This document shows positions 1 through 10,547 of a stretch of 64,000 bases of DNA, piece by piece. Made by a program: the position numbers and the translations under genes. This DNA is from Tetraselmis striata (Eukaryota; Chlorophyta; Chlorodendrophyceae; Chlorodendrales; Chlorodendraceae). The notes beneath the pieces were generated by a model. That model saw nothing but the letters and a program-made list of their open reading frames with translations, did no database searches and was not told the DNA's origin. The first letter of the stretch is position 1, and each line of letters begins with the position of its first letter. The stretch is taken from the NCBI GenBank assembly GCA_006384855.1, contig VCJN01000435.1:109887-173886 (forward strand), given 5' to 3'.

Positions 1-905
1 ACGTTGCCTGGATCGGGGAGCGAGGGCACATCGCAGCTAAGTCGCTGCAGCCCTACCTGTCTGCCATCAACACCTTCTTCGAGCTGCACAACCTCGTCCC
101 GATCGCCAAGGACAGCCTACACCTTACTTCGGCACGACGTGGGTTAATGTTGCGTCAGCGCCGACTGGACGCTGCCCCTTTACGTGTCCCTCTGCCTGCG
201 GATGTAGCTTACCGCTTCGTCTCAAAAGCCGAGCTGATTGTGTCTGCTCCTTACCCAGAGTCCCACCTCGACTACCGAGCCCTCTTGGCCTCGGTTGTCA
301 ACTTCCTGTTCTTTGCCAGGGGCCTTACTGGCGTCTCCTGTCGAGTGCAAGATGTGCATGTCGACACCTACAACATCCCCTTGCAGATCTACCGCGAGAA
401 GGGTCGCGCTGGGCGGCGGGGACCCGACGACCTGCGCGTACTTCTCCTTCCAGTGTCCGAGCACCCTCGAATGGCACGTCTTCTGCGCTACTTCATCGAC
501 AACGTCCAGTCTGCCCCTCTGGTTACTGTTGGCTTGCCTACCTCCAACTTCTGGGCTGTCAATGTGGCTGAGCAGTCAAAACCTTGGACTGCGGCTACGA
601 TGTCAGACTGGTTGTCCACAGCAGTCAACCTAGTCAACGCTGCCCCCCCTGCTGGCACTTCCTGGACTTCACACAGTCTACGCAAGGGTGCAGCCTCTGC
701 AGCAAACGCCATCGGAGCGCCACTGTCCCACATCCGCTACCATGGCGGTTGGGCCACTAACTCTGATGTCGTTCTGGACTACATCGACCCCAACGTTCTT
801 CCTTCTCCTGGCGCGTGGTTCTTCTTTGGACACATCGCCCCTCTCCGCCACTTCCAAGTCCAACAGGACTCCGCAGCGGTGGCCTTCCCAGTGCCCCCAT
901 CATGA
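1..905 (+). CDS. Tyrosine recombinase of a DIRS/PAT-like (Kangaroo-type) retroelement, 5' partial
   Basis: The frame is open from the window edge (codons in phase with position 3) to a TGA at 903-905. The N-terminal part resembles a SAM-like core-binding domain (helices around SLQPYLSAINTFFELHN, roughly 45-110). The C-terminal catalytic domain carries HSLRKGAASAAN near 672-707, which fits the HxxR box, then YHGGWATNSDVVLDYIDP, which supplies the second H/W position and the nucleophilic Tyr. Such enzymes integrate the circular DNA of DIRS-class retrotransposons; Kangaroo of Volvox carteri is the known volvocine case. The split direct repeats just downstream support a PAT/Kangaroo-type element over a Crypton. 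RT/RNase H would lie upstream, outside the window. The frame is undamaged over 900 bp, so the copy may be recent. Confidence 0.85.
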   Translation, partial: VAWIGERGHIAAKSLQPYLSAINTFFELHNLVPIAKDSLHLTSARRGLMLRQRRLDAAPLRVPLPADVAYRFVSKAELIVSAPYPESHLDYRALLASVVNFLFFARGLTGVSCRVQDVHVDTYNIPLQIYREKGRAGRRGPDDLRVLLLPVSEHPRMARLLRYFIDNVQSAPLVTVGLPTSNFWAVNVAEQSKPWTAATMSDWLSTAVNLVNAAPPAGTSWTSHSLRKGAASAANAIGAPLSHIRYHGGWATNSDVVLDYIDPNVLPSPGAWFFFGHIAPLRHFQVQQDSAAVAFPVPPS

Positions 906-959
906 CTTGGCGCTACCCCTTCTCCGTCAATCCACCGCTCTCTCCGTTCGCTCAAGACT

Positions 960-1289
960 GGCAAAACCAGACTCAACTTTGAAATGATCTAAACTAGTTT
1001 ATGGGGTTTCCATCCTTGACCTAACCGCTTTTTAGCTACAAGTGCTGCTCAGTGGTACGGGAACTAGTAACTGTTGTTGCGCCCTTGTTGGGTGCAGCAC
1101 GAGTAGACATAAAAGCAGCCAGAACAGCTGAGCCTGCCATCTTCCAGTTTTCGCTGCGTTCCACGCAGCGCCCCCCCTGACTCCGTTTTCCCTCCACGCT
1201 TTCGCTAAACCATCCTGCCAATTTCGGCTCTTGACTGTGTAAAACAGCCTGCGCGACCTTTTTGGCAAAACCAGACTCAACTTTGAAAT
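960..1289 (+). repeat. Terminal split direct repeats (B1-A2-B2) of the tyrosine-recombinase element
   Basis: A 26-bp sequence starting GGCAAAACCAGACTC occurs at 960-985 and again at 1264-1289. Directly after the first copy comes GATCTAAAC..TTTATGGGGTTTCC, which also opens both A repeats of the element at 10548-12994. This B1-A2-B2 order downstream of the recombinase is the arrangement described for PAT/Kangaroo elements. The element therefore appears to end at about 1289, 290 bp before UBL5. Confidence 0.7.
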
Positions 1290-1579
1290 TAGCTATTAGC
1301 AGCGCACGGGGATAACGAACACAGGCACTGCCACAGCAACACGGGCAGAATCTTCTTGTGCTGAGGGCAAGGGGAGCACCGCATTCAGCACTCCACGCAC
1401 CGCACCGCCACACTTAAACCGACGGTTGAGGGCCATATTCCAGCGACCCTACGGCGTTGCGTTCCAGCAGTCAGGACCGGCAATTCAGCTATTTGGGACC
1501 AGCACGGCATCAGGAGGGGGTCGCGCCGCGCCCGCTTGCAGAAGCACGACCACCTCAGCGCAGCTAGGATACGCACATC

Positions 1580-1801
1580 ATGATCGAGGTGGTGCTGAAC
1601 GACCGCCTGGGGAAAAAGGTCCGCGTCAAGTGCAACGAGGATGACACGATAGGGGACCTGAAGAAGCTGGTGGCTGCCCAGACGGGAACGCGCCCGGAGA
1701 AGATCCGCATACAGAAGTGGTACACTGTCTACAAGGACCACATCACGCTGGAGGACTACGAGATTCACGATGGGATGGGCCTGGAGCTCTACTACAACTA
1801 G
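1580..1801 (+). CDS. UBL5: Ubiquitin-like protein 5 (Hub1), complete single-exon gene
   Basis: This 73-residue protein begins [19 protein letters not shown] and ends with the di-tyrosine tail GLELYYN, the hallmark of UBL5/Hub1, in place of the Gly-Gly of conjugated ubiquitins. Length matches the family (73 aa) and no residues appear to be missing. Hub1 binds spliceosomal proteins non-covalently (Snu66 in yeast) and affects 5' splice-site choice; human UBL5 also has mitochondrial stress and Fanconi roles. The ATG follows an upstream leader with no in-frame alternative start. The gene lies only ~290 bp downstream of the end of a retroelement, so its promoter must be short or overlap the repeat. 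No intron was seen, unlike its neighbours. Confidence 0.97.
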   Translation: MIEVVLNDRLGKKVRVKCNEDDTIGDLKKLVAAQTGTRPEKIRIQKWYTVYKDHITLEDYEIHDGMGLELYYN

Positions 1802-3310
1802 AGACGGACCACTGGGGGGACTCTGAGTGGCCGGATGTCTCCCAGCTACCTGTTACCGGCTTCCCCGGGGTGTGGGGTGCTTCAACCGGCTGCTACTAGC
1901 TTTGGAACCAAACTCCAGCTCAGCCGCTACCAGCCCTCCAGCCAGCCAGTTGCTCGCACGATGGGACATCCATGAGTCTGTCCCATACAGCGATTGTACA
2001 TTCCATTCGGTTCCCTAGCTTTTAGACTTTGCGATGAGCAGGCGATGTCCTGCAGTAGGTCTGCCTTGATGTTGGTGGGGCCTACTGCAAACTGTGTGCC
2101 AAAGACCAGAGTGCGTGGGGTTGGGAGATCGGGTTGGCACTGCCTACCCAGCTGCCTGCAAGATGCGCTTGATATCATAGTGCGTTGCATGTGGACTGAT
2201 CGTTACCGGTACCTGGGGCCTGCAGCCGCTGTGGGGTGGTGACGGCCCCTCATGCTATTAACCGCAGCCAGCGAAGGTTGCGCCTTGGCTGCAACTGCAT
2301 CAAGTAGCCAAGGTGTACCAAGGGTACCAAGGTGTTCATCCTTACATGAGCACCTCACTGCGCTGTGCCAGGGGTGCATTCCACCCTCCATGTGCGATGC
2401 AGCACACTCACATGATACTGTGCAACCTAACCAACATGCTGCCTTGCCAACCGTTGGCCGTACTTGCGTGCCATGTCGACGCAGCAGCATGGGGTGGACC
2501 GGCCAGAATTCGCAAACCATGGCTATATATGCGTGAGGAATGTCGCAGCCGGGGACTTCCAAGGCGGCACCTTCTGTTGCCAGTTCTTGAAAATGTCCAA
2601 CATTGCAGACTGTGTATCCATGGGCTTTTAAGCCGAGCTTCACCTGCTGGTCCATACCTCACCTGCGCAGAACCGCCACAGACACGAAAAAAATGAACGT
2701 TATGCCGCGCGCACTAATTGCTAGACGTATCACCTCATGCTAGAGATATCACATGCCCGTAGCACTACCGTTTTATATAGGTATCTGTGACGACTATACG
2801 CAGGTGAGTATGACTCAGCCCAGGGACATCTTCATCTGCCGCAATGCTGCACTTGTGAGCGCTTTGATGCTGATGTGATTCACTCAGTAACAGCTTTCCC
2901 AAGGATACCACCGCATTGTCTTCTTATCCTCACAATCGTATCCTCACAAGGCACGCAGTGGGGCACTTAAGGACATCCTGGAACTGTCCCGATGTGGTTC
3001 CCAGCATAGCGCTCCGTATGTGTTCACCTGGTGAGCTCGTATTCCGCACATGTGTTTTCATAATTTGAGTAATTGAGCACATAAATCACATCCCAGCCTG
3101 CAAATCTCCGTTTGCAGGTCCAGTGCTCTACCCGAGTGTCCAGTATTCCCATACAGACTGCTTTCCACACCACATGCTTGTTTCTCAGGCCCTAGCCTGC
3201 TTTGCCCTTGGGGTAGAAGGAATGTTCCCTTTTCTATCCAGGAGTTCATGCTCGGTTGTCGAAGCAATACATGGGTCTGCTCATCAGAACACGTCAATAT
3301 ATGCATAGTT
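1802..3310. other. Intergenic region, no gene recognised
   Basis: UBL5 3' region plus spacer. Short overlapping frames occur on both strands (for example 2203-2655), but none has recognisable motifs or a consistent frame advantage. There is a small direct repeat, ACCAAGGTGTACCAAGGGTACCAAGGTG, around 2311-2335. I found no clear TGTAA close to the UBL5 stop. Confidence 0.5.
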
Positions 3311-3315
3311 TTACA
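3311..3315 (-). terminator. Poly(A) signal TGTAA of the lumen protein gene
   Basis: TTACA on the plus strand is TGTAA on the gene strand, 31 nt beyond the stop codon at 3347. TGTAA is the volvocine polyadenylation signal. Confidence 0.6.
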
Positions 3316-3346
3316 GGGTAATGGGTATTCTAAGCTGCATATCTAT

Positions 3347-4079
3347 CTAGGACAGGCCCTCAGCCTTCCTCAGCTTGGCCAACACCTCCGCCTTCCTCTT
3401 GGGGGTGATGCCACCCTTGCGGGTGCCCTCCATGGTGAAGCTCTCCATGGACGCCCGGGAGGTGCTGCTGGGGAGAGCACCCTTCTTGCCGGTGCTTCCG
3501 GTGGACTCCTGGCTAGGGATGGTGATGGCCTGGGCCTTCAGAGCAGCGCCCGCGGTGAGGGTGGAGGCGATGAGGCTGAGAGCCGCACGGCGGGAGCTCT
3601 GCTCAGCGCTGGCGCGCACCACCGTCCTGACGGCGACACGGGTCTGCACACGGGCCTGGGTAGCCTACAGGGAAGACGTTTCGGGGATCAGGTGGAAGTC
3701 AGCGGCAAGCGGCAACGGCTTGATGGCGGGTCTGCGGCTGCTGGGCGCGGGAGTCGACGAGCGGGACTGCACCAGTCCCCCAGAGGAGCAGGAGGCATGC
3801 GAATGTGCTAAGGTCGGACAAAGGCTTAAACACGGGGCGTGAACAAATAACAGGTGCCAGCCTCGCGTGGCACAGGGACTATGTCAAGGTGCGCAGTCGA
3901 GCTTCGGCGGCCCGAGCAGACGCGGCGGCAGGTTTGCAGGCAGGTCAGAGGGCGCGTATCAGTACAGAGGCGGGAGAATAGCGGGTAGGGTGATGGGCGA
4001 CGAAAGAGGACAGAAAGCGAAGCCCAAAGAAACTCACCACGGGGGCAGACACGAGGGCGGACTTCATGGAGAGAGACAT
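3347..4079 (-). CDS. Small thylakoid-lumen-targeted protein, two exons, function unknown
   Basis: Exon 1 is 4079-4038 (MSLSMKSALVSAPV, donor GTGAGT). Exon 2 is 3655-3347, after a CCCAG acceptor. The join is in phase and gives 116 residues. The N-terminus is rich in Ala, Val, Ser and Arg like a chloroplast transit peptide. It is followed by SSRRAALSLIASTLTAGAAL and an AQA box, i.e. a twin-arginine lumenal signal with a cleavage site before ITIPSQ. The mature part is only ~59 residues, has no Cys or membrane span, is Ser/Thr-rich, and ends in a basic helix (KRKAEVLAKLRKAEGLS). Known lumenal Tat passengers include small photosystem II extrinsic subunits, but I cannot match this one to a named subunit. 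Clear expression signals (splice sites, TGTAA 31 nt after the stop) argue for a real gene. Confidence 0.75.
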
Positions 4080-5117
4080 TTTCCCGGGCAGGACGAGGTC
4101 AGGCGGGTGGGCAGGGGGTGGAGGTATTGACAGCTGCTGTTTGTTGTCGCTCGCTTGCTCTCCTCCTGGTGGGGCGGAGAGGCGGGAGCAGTGCGCGGGC
4201 GTCCTCGCTCGGCCGCCGCCCCAGCGAGAACGGGCTGGAGCCGATGTGGCATGGCTCGCGAAGAGTAACAAGTAACATCACGATATTATTGAAGAAACGA
4301 TACGCGTCAATTCAAATCGTGAGGATGAACTAGAGGAAACAGAACATACCACATGAATCCGAAAATACCACGCTGGCGAGGATTGGATCTTCTTCGTGAT
4401 CGGCAGCCAATCCCAAGCGACCATCAGTGCCACCTACGGGTACAATGTAACTACACGTACCTCGTATAGGAGTATCGCCATCTGAGTCAGCTTTGATTTG
4501 ATGGGCAGCGCGGGCGGCAACCCTGCCACTCATATACTCGTACGAGTGGCCGGGGATACGAGTTTGGGTCTCCAGGGCATGTAGGGTTATACCCTGTAGA
4601 TGAAACCCGCGCGTGCCATACATTATTTATTCCAGCACGTGTTTTTGAGTTCTGCTTTATTAAACATGTAGACTTTTCCCGTCCCCAGTACAGTACTTTC
4701 CGTGCATCCTCTACACGCTTCCTTGAAAGCAACCAAAAAAAGACTTCGTCGGCTTGAGAAGCAGGTGAGCGCTGCAACATGATGCCCCCCGCCCGCCCCG
4801 CCCGCCCGGGCCTCCTCCCTAATGCTGTGCTTCGTCCCGCCCAGTCAGACCCTTGCAACCACGTATCTGCCCCCACCCCACCCCCCCTCCCCACCCCACC
4901 CCCCCGCGCCCCGTACTAGCTGCTCCTAGCAGACACAGAGATAGTGGCCGGGGGTCCGCGCACGTCTTGCCAGCTGGAAACGAGCCGCACCTCTGCCGCA
5001 CAGCAGAGACGCCGCCAGACGCTCTGAGCAGTTGGGCGGGCACCGCGTCGCCAAGGCAGCCGCTACCGGCGGAACCGCGGCGCCTTACCCCGCTGGCTCC
5101 TGCTCCGCTCACCCGCC
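4080..5117. promoter_or_regulatory. Divergent intergenic region between lumen protein gene and EAF6
   Basis: The two genes are transcribed away from each other across this ~1-kb gap, so both promoters should lie here. It holds an AT-richer middle (4270-4740) and a C-rich tract (about 4867-4908). I see no convincing TATA box or coding exon. Confidence 0.45.
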
Positions 5118-5908
5118 ATGGCGACGTCTGTCCTGGACCAGCTGACCGCAAGGAAGGAGGCCATATCTGCGGAGCTTGGCAAGGTAGAGCAGAACATCTA
5201 TGAGCAGGAGGGCACGTACCTAGCGGCGGAGTACAGCCAGTGCGGGACCGTGCTCAAGGCGCGCGCCCCTCCTGACTTTGCTGCTGCAGCTCCACCCCCG
5301 CCCCCCTCCCTCCCCGCTGGCCGCCTGGAGGGCCGGCGCACGCCCGGTGGTGGAGGCGCCTGACTGTGGCTGCGCCACTACTTATGATTTTAGGGCTTCG
5401 AGGGCTTCATGTCTTCCAAAGACAACATCCGCAAGCGCGCTCGGACGTTCAAGGTGGACGACCGCCTCTTCAGCCTATCCTCCACATCCTCTCCAGCGGT
5501 ATGCGGCTGCATACTATCACAACTGGCTGTTACCCCCCACCCAAGGCCTCCCTGCAGTATGTCTTGACTGTGCCCTTGCTGCCGCGAGCAAGCCCTAAGC
5601 CTTCTATCACCCCCGGGCAGGCTGCGGAGATGGACCAGCAGGGCAACGATGACCGCGGCGATAACACTGGGAACAGCCGCGGAAAGGTGCGCACTGCCTG
5701 AATTTGCCGTGCGCAGGCGGCCTACCGCCCCCCCCCCCCCCCCCACCCCCCCCAACAGTGCCTCAGCGGCGGTCACCTCTGCTGTCATGGCGCAGCGCAC
5801 TGAACATCGGCGCACCCGCTCCCTCTCTCCCCCACCGTGCTGCGGACGGCGCTGTGCTGTGTGCCGCAGAATATGCAGCGGACGCAGTCGCGCGGCAACA
5901 TGCGGTAG
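5118..5908 (+). CDS. EAF6: EAF6/MEAF6, histone acetyltransferase complex subunit, four exons
   Basis: Exons are 5118-5258, 5394-5498, 5621-5686 and 5870-5908 (TAG), all in phase, giving 116 residues. Exon 1 encodes the coiled-coil start of the Eaf6 family (MATSVLDQLTARKEAISAEL..), with NIYEQEGTYL matching the family's IY..EgsYL signature. Exon 2 encodes KGFEGF, matching the family's GWdrfl-type segment, and RARTFKVDDRLFSLSS, matching its r.f.e.dRlFS.SS segment. Eaf6 is a small structural subunit of NuA4 and MYST-family acetyltransferase complexes. Intron 1 has a GC donor (CTCAAG|GCGCGC) with a TTTTAG acceptor; introns 2 and 3 are GT-AG. The C-terminal tail is hydrophilic and lineage-specific. 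Exon 4 is short (12 codons) and is placed by phase and by the TGTAA 29 nt after the stop. Confidence 0.88.
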
Positions 5909-5936
5909 CTTGGCGGGGGGGAGGGGGGGCAAGGCA

Positions 5937-5941
5937 TGTAA
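5937..5941 (+). terminator. Poly(A) signal TGTAA of EAF6
   Basis: TGTAA lies 29 nt after the EAF6 stop. The opposing RNF32 signal at 5961-5965 is only 20 bp away, so the two transcripts end almost on top of each other. Confidence 0.6.
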
Positions 5942-5960
5942 CTACGCGCGGTGCATCGAG

Positions 5961-5965
5961 TTACA
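5961..5965 (-). terminator. Poly(A) signal TGTAA of RNF32
   Basis: TTACA on the plus strand, 182 nt beyond the RNF32 stop at 6147. It is the nearest TGTAA on that strand that I noticed. Confidence 0.4.
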
Positions 5966-6146
5966 TGCCTTCTGCAGCGGGCGCCGGGGCGCAGTGGCAC
6001 TCCGCGGAGCTCACCGATCTGCCTACAGGCGACACGGCTGAGGATCAAACTGCCCAAGACGATTACCCATAAGCCCATGCCGGCAGCCATGGAGCATCAT
6101 CTCTGGGCGATGGGGACCTCTTGAGCCGATGGCGGGGCGCGCTGGG

Positions 6147-9100
6147 TCATGCCATTGTGGTGCGCTCGTAGGCGGAGCGGCAGACAGGGCACGAGGTGGT
6201 GCCGCCCCGCGACACCTCAAAGGCCTCAAAGCAGGTGATGCAGTCTGCATTGCGTGCCGGCAGGCTCAGACACGGAAAACGGGAGGGTTTGGGGAGGGGG
6301 TGGGGTTCCCCTGCATGGAGCAGTGTGACAGGGCAGGGAGGGCAGCGGAAGCGGAGCTGCGGGAAGACATCGAAAGTACAGGGATGTAATACGGAAATTG
6401 CTATGAAACAATATGGAAAGCCGTCGCCACACTCTCACAGCGCATCTCGTGGGATGGCGTTCGAGATGGGTGCTTGAAGTTGTTGGAATCTGCCCGATAC
6501 CCTAGCACCGGCCGATACCCTAACACCCGCCAGGCACATGTCCCGTGCGCCTTGGCGATCGCATGCCTGTCTCCCGGCCCGCCGGGCGCTCTGCTTTCAC
6601 TCTCTTCCTGTCCACAGTCCCCGCAGCTCGAGCCCGGCTCGCTGCTACCACTGTAAGATGCTCCGAGCACTTCCACTCACCATCACCTCCGCGGTTGAGC
6701 CGTTTAGAAGTGTCTGGTGTTGGTCACACCACCGCTAACCTTGACTGCCATCCCCCGCAGGATCAGCCCACCTATGCCCCTCTGGCTGCAGGGTAGCCTG
6801 CTCCCACCAACCCGAGAAACAAATACTCGTCGACATGCCGGCGCGAGGCATGGTCGCAGGTTCCAATTGCTGCTGAGTATAGCTTGGGCACGATGGGCCA
6901 GGGAAGGGAAGGGTCTAAGACAGCGGAGCGAGGGTGGATTTGGGGAAGGCCGGGGGGGGGGGGGGGGGGGGGTGGGGGGGCGCACCGAGGTGGAAGCAGT
7001 GGGTGCAGCTGAGCCATGCGATGCCTTGCTTGCCCTTCCTACCATGTGGCAGACTGTGCTCTCAGGTCGGCGCACCAACCACACTCGACACGCAACTCAT
7101 GCGTGCAGCTGCCGAGCGCAGGCGTGATCACACGGGAAGTAGTGCATTCGGATTGGAGGGTGGTGGTGGTGGTTGGGCGCCCAGGGGGGGGGGGGGGGTC
7201 CCCGAGGGACATGCCTGTTGAGATCCCCGAGGCAGATGGGGCAGTCCTGCTCGCCGCGTGCGTCAGCCCTCTCCAGCACGTGATCCCTGCGAGCGCCGCA
7301 CACAACCAGGCATCACCGCCAGGCGCTGATGCGGCTGCAGGATGCAGCCTGCAGCGACGCAGAGCGTCGACTATGCCCCGATCCACGTTGGCCGGATGTT
7401 CGGGCGGGCCGCCCCACCAGTCCACGGTGCTGCCCTCCACCGCTTTCAGCCTGGGCTTGGCGCTCCCCTTGTCCCCAGCCGGCGGCTGAGGCATGCTGGA
7501 CGCTGAGTATGGGTCCCAGCCAATGCTTGGGTTGAGCTCAGCCAGTAGTGCGCTGTCGGCCCTTTGTGGTTTTGGGTGACAAACGGGCGAGACGGGGGAC
7601 GGGTGGGGGCCAGTCAGTGTGAAGCGCTGGGCTGAAATATTAGGCGGGTGGCATTGGCAAGCCAGCATACTCCTGTCTAATTGTAGTAACACACCGTAGC
7701 CACCCTTTGGGTTCGCGGTGTGTTATGTGTTCGGCCCCCCCCCCCCCCCCCCCCCCCCGGCAAAGAGAAAAAATGATCTGGAAGTCATTTATCATTTGGG
7801 ATTATTCATCTGAGAATATGTTAGAATGCACCATGAATATTACACAGATCATACGACTCGTTGTTGCCAAACAGTTCAATATCATTTTCGACCCCCGAAC
7901 CCAATCAAATGTTAAGGCAGGCAGCTCCGGCACGCGCAACGACTTTGCCTCAGCAGGGTTCCCTTCAATGTTCCAAAATACACACGGGTGCCCAGAAGTA
8001 TCTCGATGTTCCTTGTATATTGCTACATTACCGCACACACGGTGATATTATTTTGTCTATTATTTTGTCTATCGTCTATTTTTTGTCACGGTGATATTAG
8101 TTTGTCAATTATTTTATCATTGTCTATTATTTTGGTACGGTGCTTCAAGTGGTACCTCGTGCATGATCCGAGTAACATACTGACAGGGAATCTTTCGGCT
8201 ACCCGCAGAGACCCCGTTAGCAATTTTCGACCAGCGTCACCGCAGGGGGCCGAGCAGTGGGGAAGCAATGCAGCGCGCATACCTGGCCCCAGCCTGCCCC
8301 GTCTCAGCGGGCATCCGGCTCCGAAGCAGTGAGGCCTCCGCCTGCTCCATCTGCGCCTTGCTGGCGGCCACGGACGCGTCCAGCTCCGCGAAGAACGAGT
8401 CCAGGTCGCCCCTGTCATCCTCGACCTCCTTCACGAGCGCTGCGCTCTGCTCCTGGATGCGCTCCTCCAGCCACCGGCGCTTCAGCCGCGGGTCCTGGCA
8501 GGTTGGGGGGGTGTTAGGCGGCGGCCCCGGCCCCTGCCGCCATGCTCATATGCGGACCAACCCGAACGTCACACCGCATCTCATAGCTGCTTGCGGGATG
8601 CGGAGCGTGGTCGCTTGCTCACTCTGTACGGGATCGTGCGCCGGAGCTTCTTGTAGGCGACACGCACCAGGTGCCCCTTGTAGCAGGCCTGAATCCTGCG
8701 AATACGCGAGCCCAGACAGCAGGTCGGGTAGGGGCGCCTGGTTTGATCAAAGGGAGGTGGTATGTGTGCCAGGCGGGGGCAGAGCTTGAGAGGCGTGCTA
8801 CCTGGTGGCACACTTTTGACGCCACAGCTGCTTGCCGTCATCAATGACTAGCTTCTGGTATTGCTCCGTCCGGCAAAGCGGGCAGCAGCGTTGCTAGAGG
8901 GAAGTTGTCCGGTCAGGAAGGGGAAAGAGATGCCATGGGGCGGGGAGCGGGGGCGGTGGGGGGCGCATGCGATAAGTGATCGGTGCACCTCCGGACATAT
9001 GCATGGGAGACCTCATCGCACTCAGGTGCTGGCGCAGATATGCGCGTACCTTAGCAAACCGCTCGAAGGCAGTGATGCATTGCTTATGGAAGACATGGCT

Positions 9101-9847
9101 GCAACTGAGCAGTATCTGCGTGTGGGCAGCGGTGCGCGGTAACAGACTGCCCCACCACGTCATGATGTCATCGAAGCAAAGCAAAACATTGAACATACTA
9201 GCCGGAAATCAAATATTTTCTGCTTGGGCTTGCCCCTATACCTGGTCCTCATCCCTGAACTCGTCGCGACAAATAGCGCACTCCCCGCACGAGTCCTGGC
9301 GCTGCCTGCTCTTCTCCTGCGCCTCCTGCGTGCGCGCAGCCGCGGGACGGATAGGGTGTTGGTTGCCACCGTCAACAAGCTCCCTACTCGGCCTACTCGC
9401 AATAGCCCACCTTCCACTCCTCCTTGGTGAGCAGCGGCGCGGGTCGCTGGACAAGGCCGTAGCGTTGCGCCAGCGTCAGCTCCGACCCGGGCACCAGCGA
9501 GGCTGTCTTCTTGCCCGCCCCGTTCATTCGTAGATTTCGAGCGAAGTGGTCCTGCAGTGCGGCCGCCTGCGCCAGGTAACTCGCCGTGGAGGACGTTGAG
9601 GAGGAGGAGGAGGAGACACTACCCCCTCGCCGGCCGGAAGACTTGTTATGATTGCGGCTGCTACGCCACGCGGCTTGGTCTCTGCCAGAAATTAGCAGCA
9701 TGCAGCTTTCGTTAATGGGCGCGGCGCGGAGCGGGAGCGTTGAGGCAGTCGATGAGTCAACAATCCGGTGCCGGAGGGGAGGGGCTTGCCGTGGAGGAAC
9801 TAAACTTACCTGCCGCGAGCTGGTGAGGACGACTCGCGTTGGGCCAT
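6147..9847 (-). CDS. RNF32: RNF32 orthologue: RING-H2 / IQ / RING-H2 E3 ligase, 11 exons
   Basis: Exons (minus strand): 9847-9810, 9681-9411, 9325-9242, 9115-9050, 8893-8802, 8695-8623, 8494-8283, 7552-7418, 7286-7215, 7038-6986 and 6244-6147. All phases agree and the sum is 1194 nt, or 397 residues; human RNF32 is a little shorter. The N-terminus holds AAALQDHFARNL and LTLAQRYGLV, as in animal RNF32. RING 1 is CGECAICRDEF + LLSCSHVFHKQC + CCPLCR. The IQ motif follows: RIQACYKGHLVRVAYKKL. Then comes DLDSFFAELDASVAAS (the 'ELFAEID' segment), and RING 2 as CPICLGDLNR + LSCTHCFHLDC + CPVCR. The protein is a predicted ubiquitin ligase with a calmodulin-type IQ helix; animal RNF32 is expressed in testis, which hints at a flagellar or reproductive role here (inference). 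Intron 9 begins GC (AACAG|GCATGT); introns 7 and 10 exceed 700 bp. Confidence 0.93.
7690..8180. repeat. AT-rich insertion in RNF32 intron 7
   Basis: The 730-bp intron (8282-7553) differs from other introns of the gene. It has a run of C at about 7735-7758, then an AT-rich stretch with repeated TATTATTTTGTCTATT-like units and two copies of CACGGTGATATTA (about 8037-8100). It looks like a small inserted repeat. No target duplication was identified. Confidence 0.4.
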
Positions 9848-10547
9848 GTGTATGCTTTTGCTGCGGCGGTGCCTGTTCTTGTCTTCTCTATGCCGTGCTG
9901 TCGAGGGTGCTCGGGTGGCTTCTCAGAGTCTCCGCCTTTGACGTCTGGTGTGGTGGCTTGACGATGGCGTACGACTACAAGCCCGGAGCGCGAGCAGCAG
10001 ATTTCCGGGCCGGCGGGCGGGGTGCCCACAGTAGTGCCCCGCGGCCCCTGGGACGAGGGGCCCCGCCCTAGGGCCCCGCAAGAATCCCGCGCGGCTCGAC
10101 GATCATTTCGCTTTTTTAACGCCCCCGGCACAGGACTGGCACTAGTGAAACCGTTGAAGCGTCTAGGTTTCTACGAAGGCCGTTTACTGTAAGGAAGTTA
10201 GTTACATGAGCTAGCTGCAAAAGGCGATATATATCAGGAAATAGCGTTATCAGGAAGCGATCGTCAAGTTACTGAAAGCCCTGGGTAGGCGACTGTTCGT
10301 TCTAGTCAAAAAGAAAATTGCCCAAGCATTCTGCAGTACTAATTAAAGGCTAGTGATGGGCTTTCGAACACTGTTGGATCACCGTCTACAAAACGACTGC
10401 CATCAAAATACTGCCCGCCACTGATGACAAGGAAAGGTCCGCCCTACCCGTTTGGGCGTCGGCCCAATCGAGTAATGCGAGTTGCGGCAAGCCCCATCCC
10501 GCGGAGCAAAGCATTTCGCGAGTGCGATACATAGCGACTACATGTTT
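9848..10547. other. RNF32 upstream region and spacer
   Basis: This should hold the RNF32 promoter next to 9847. The remainder (10130-10547) is low in coding signal and ends where the split-repeat element begins. Nothing else is recognised. Confidence 0.4.

Noticed and set aside
1-905. Crypton rather than DIRS/PAT element
   Set aside because: The split direct repeats just downstream match PAT/Kangaroo organisation, though RT lies outside the window and would settle it.
7039-7692. 217-codon minus frame as an independent gene
   Set aside because: Its useful parts are exon 8 of RNF32 (7552-7418) read through flanking introns.
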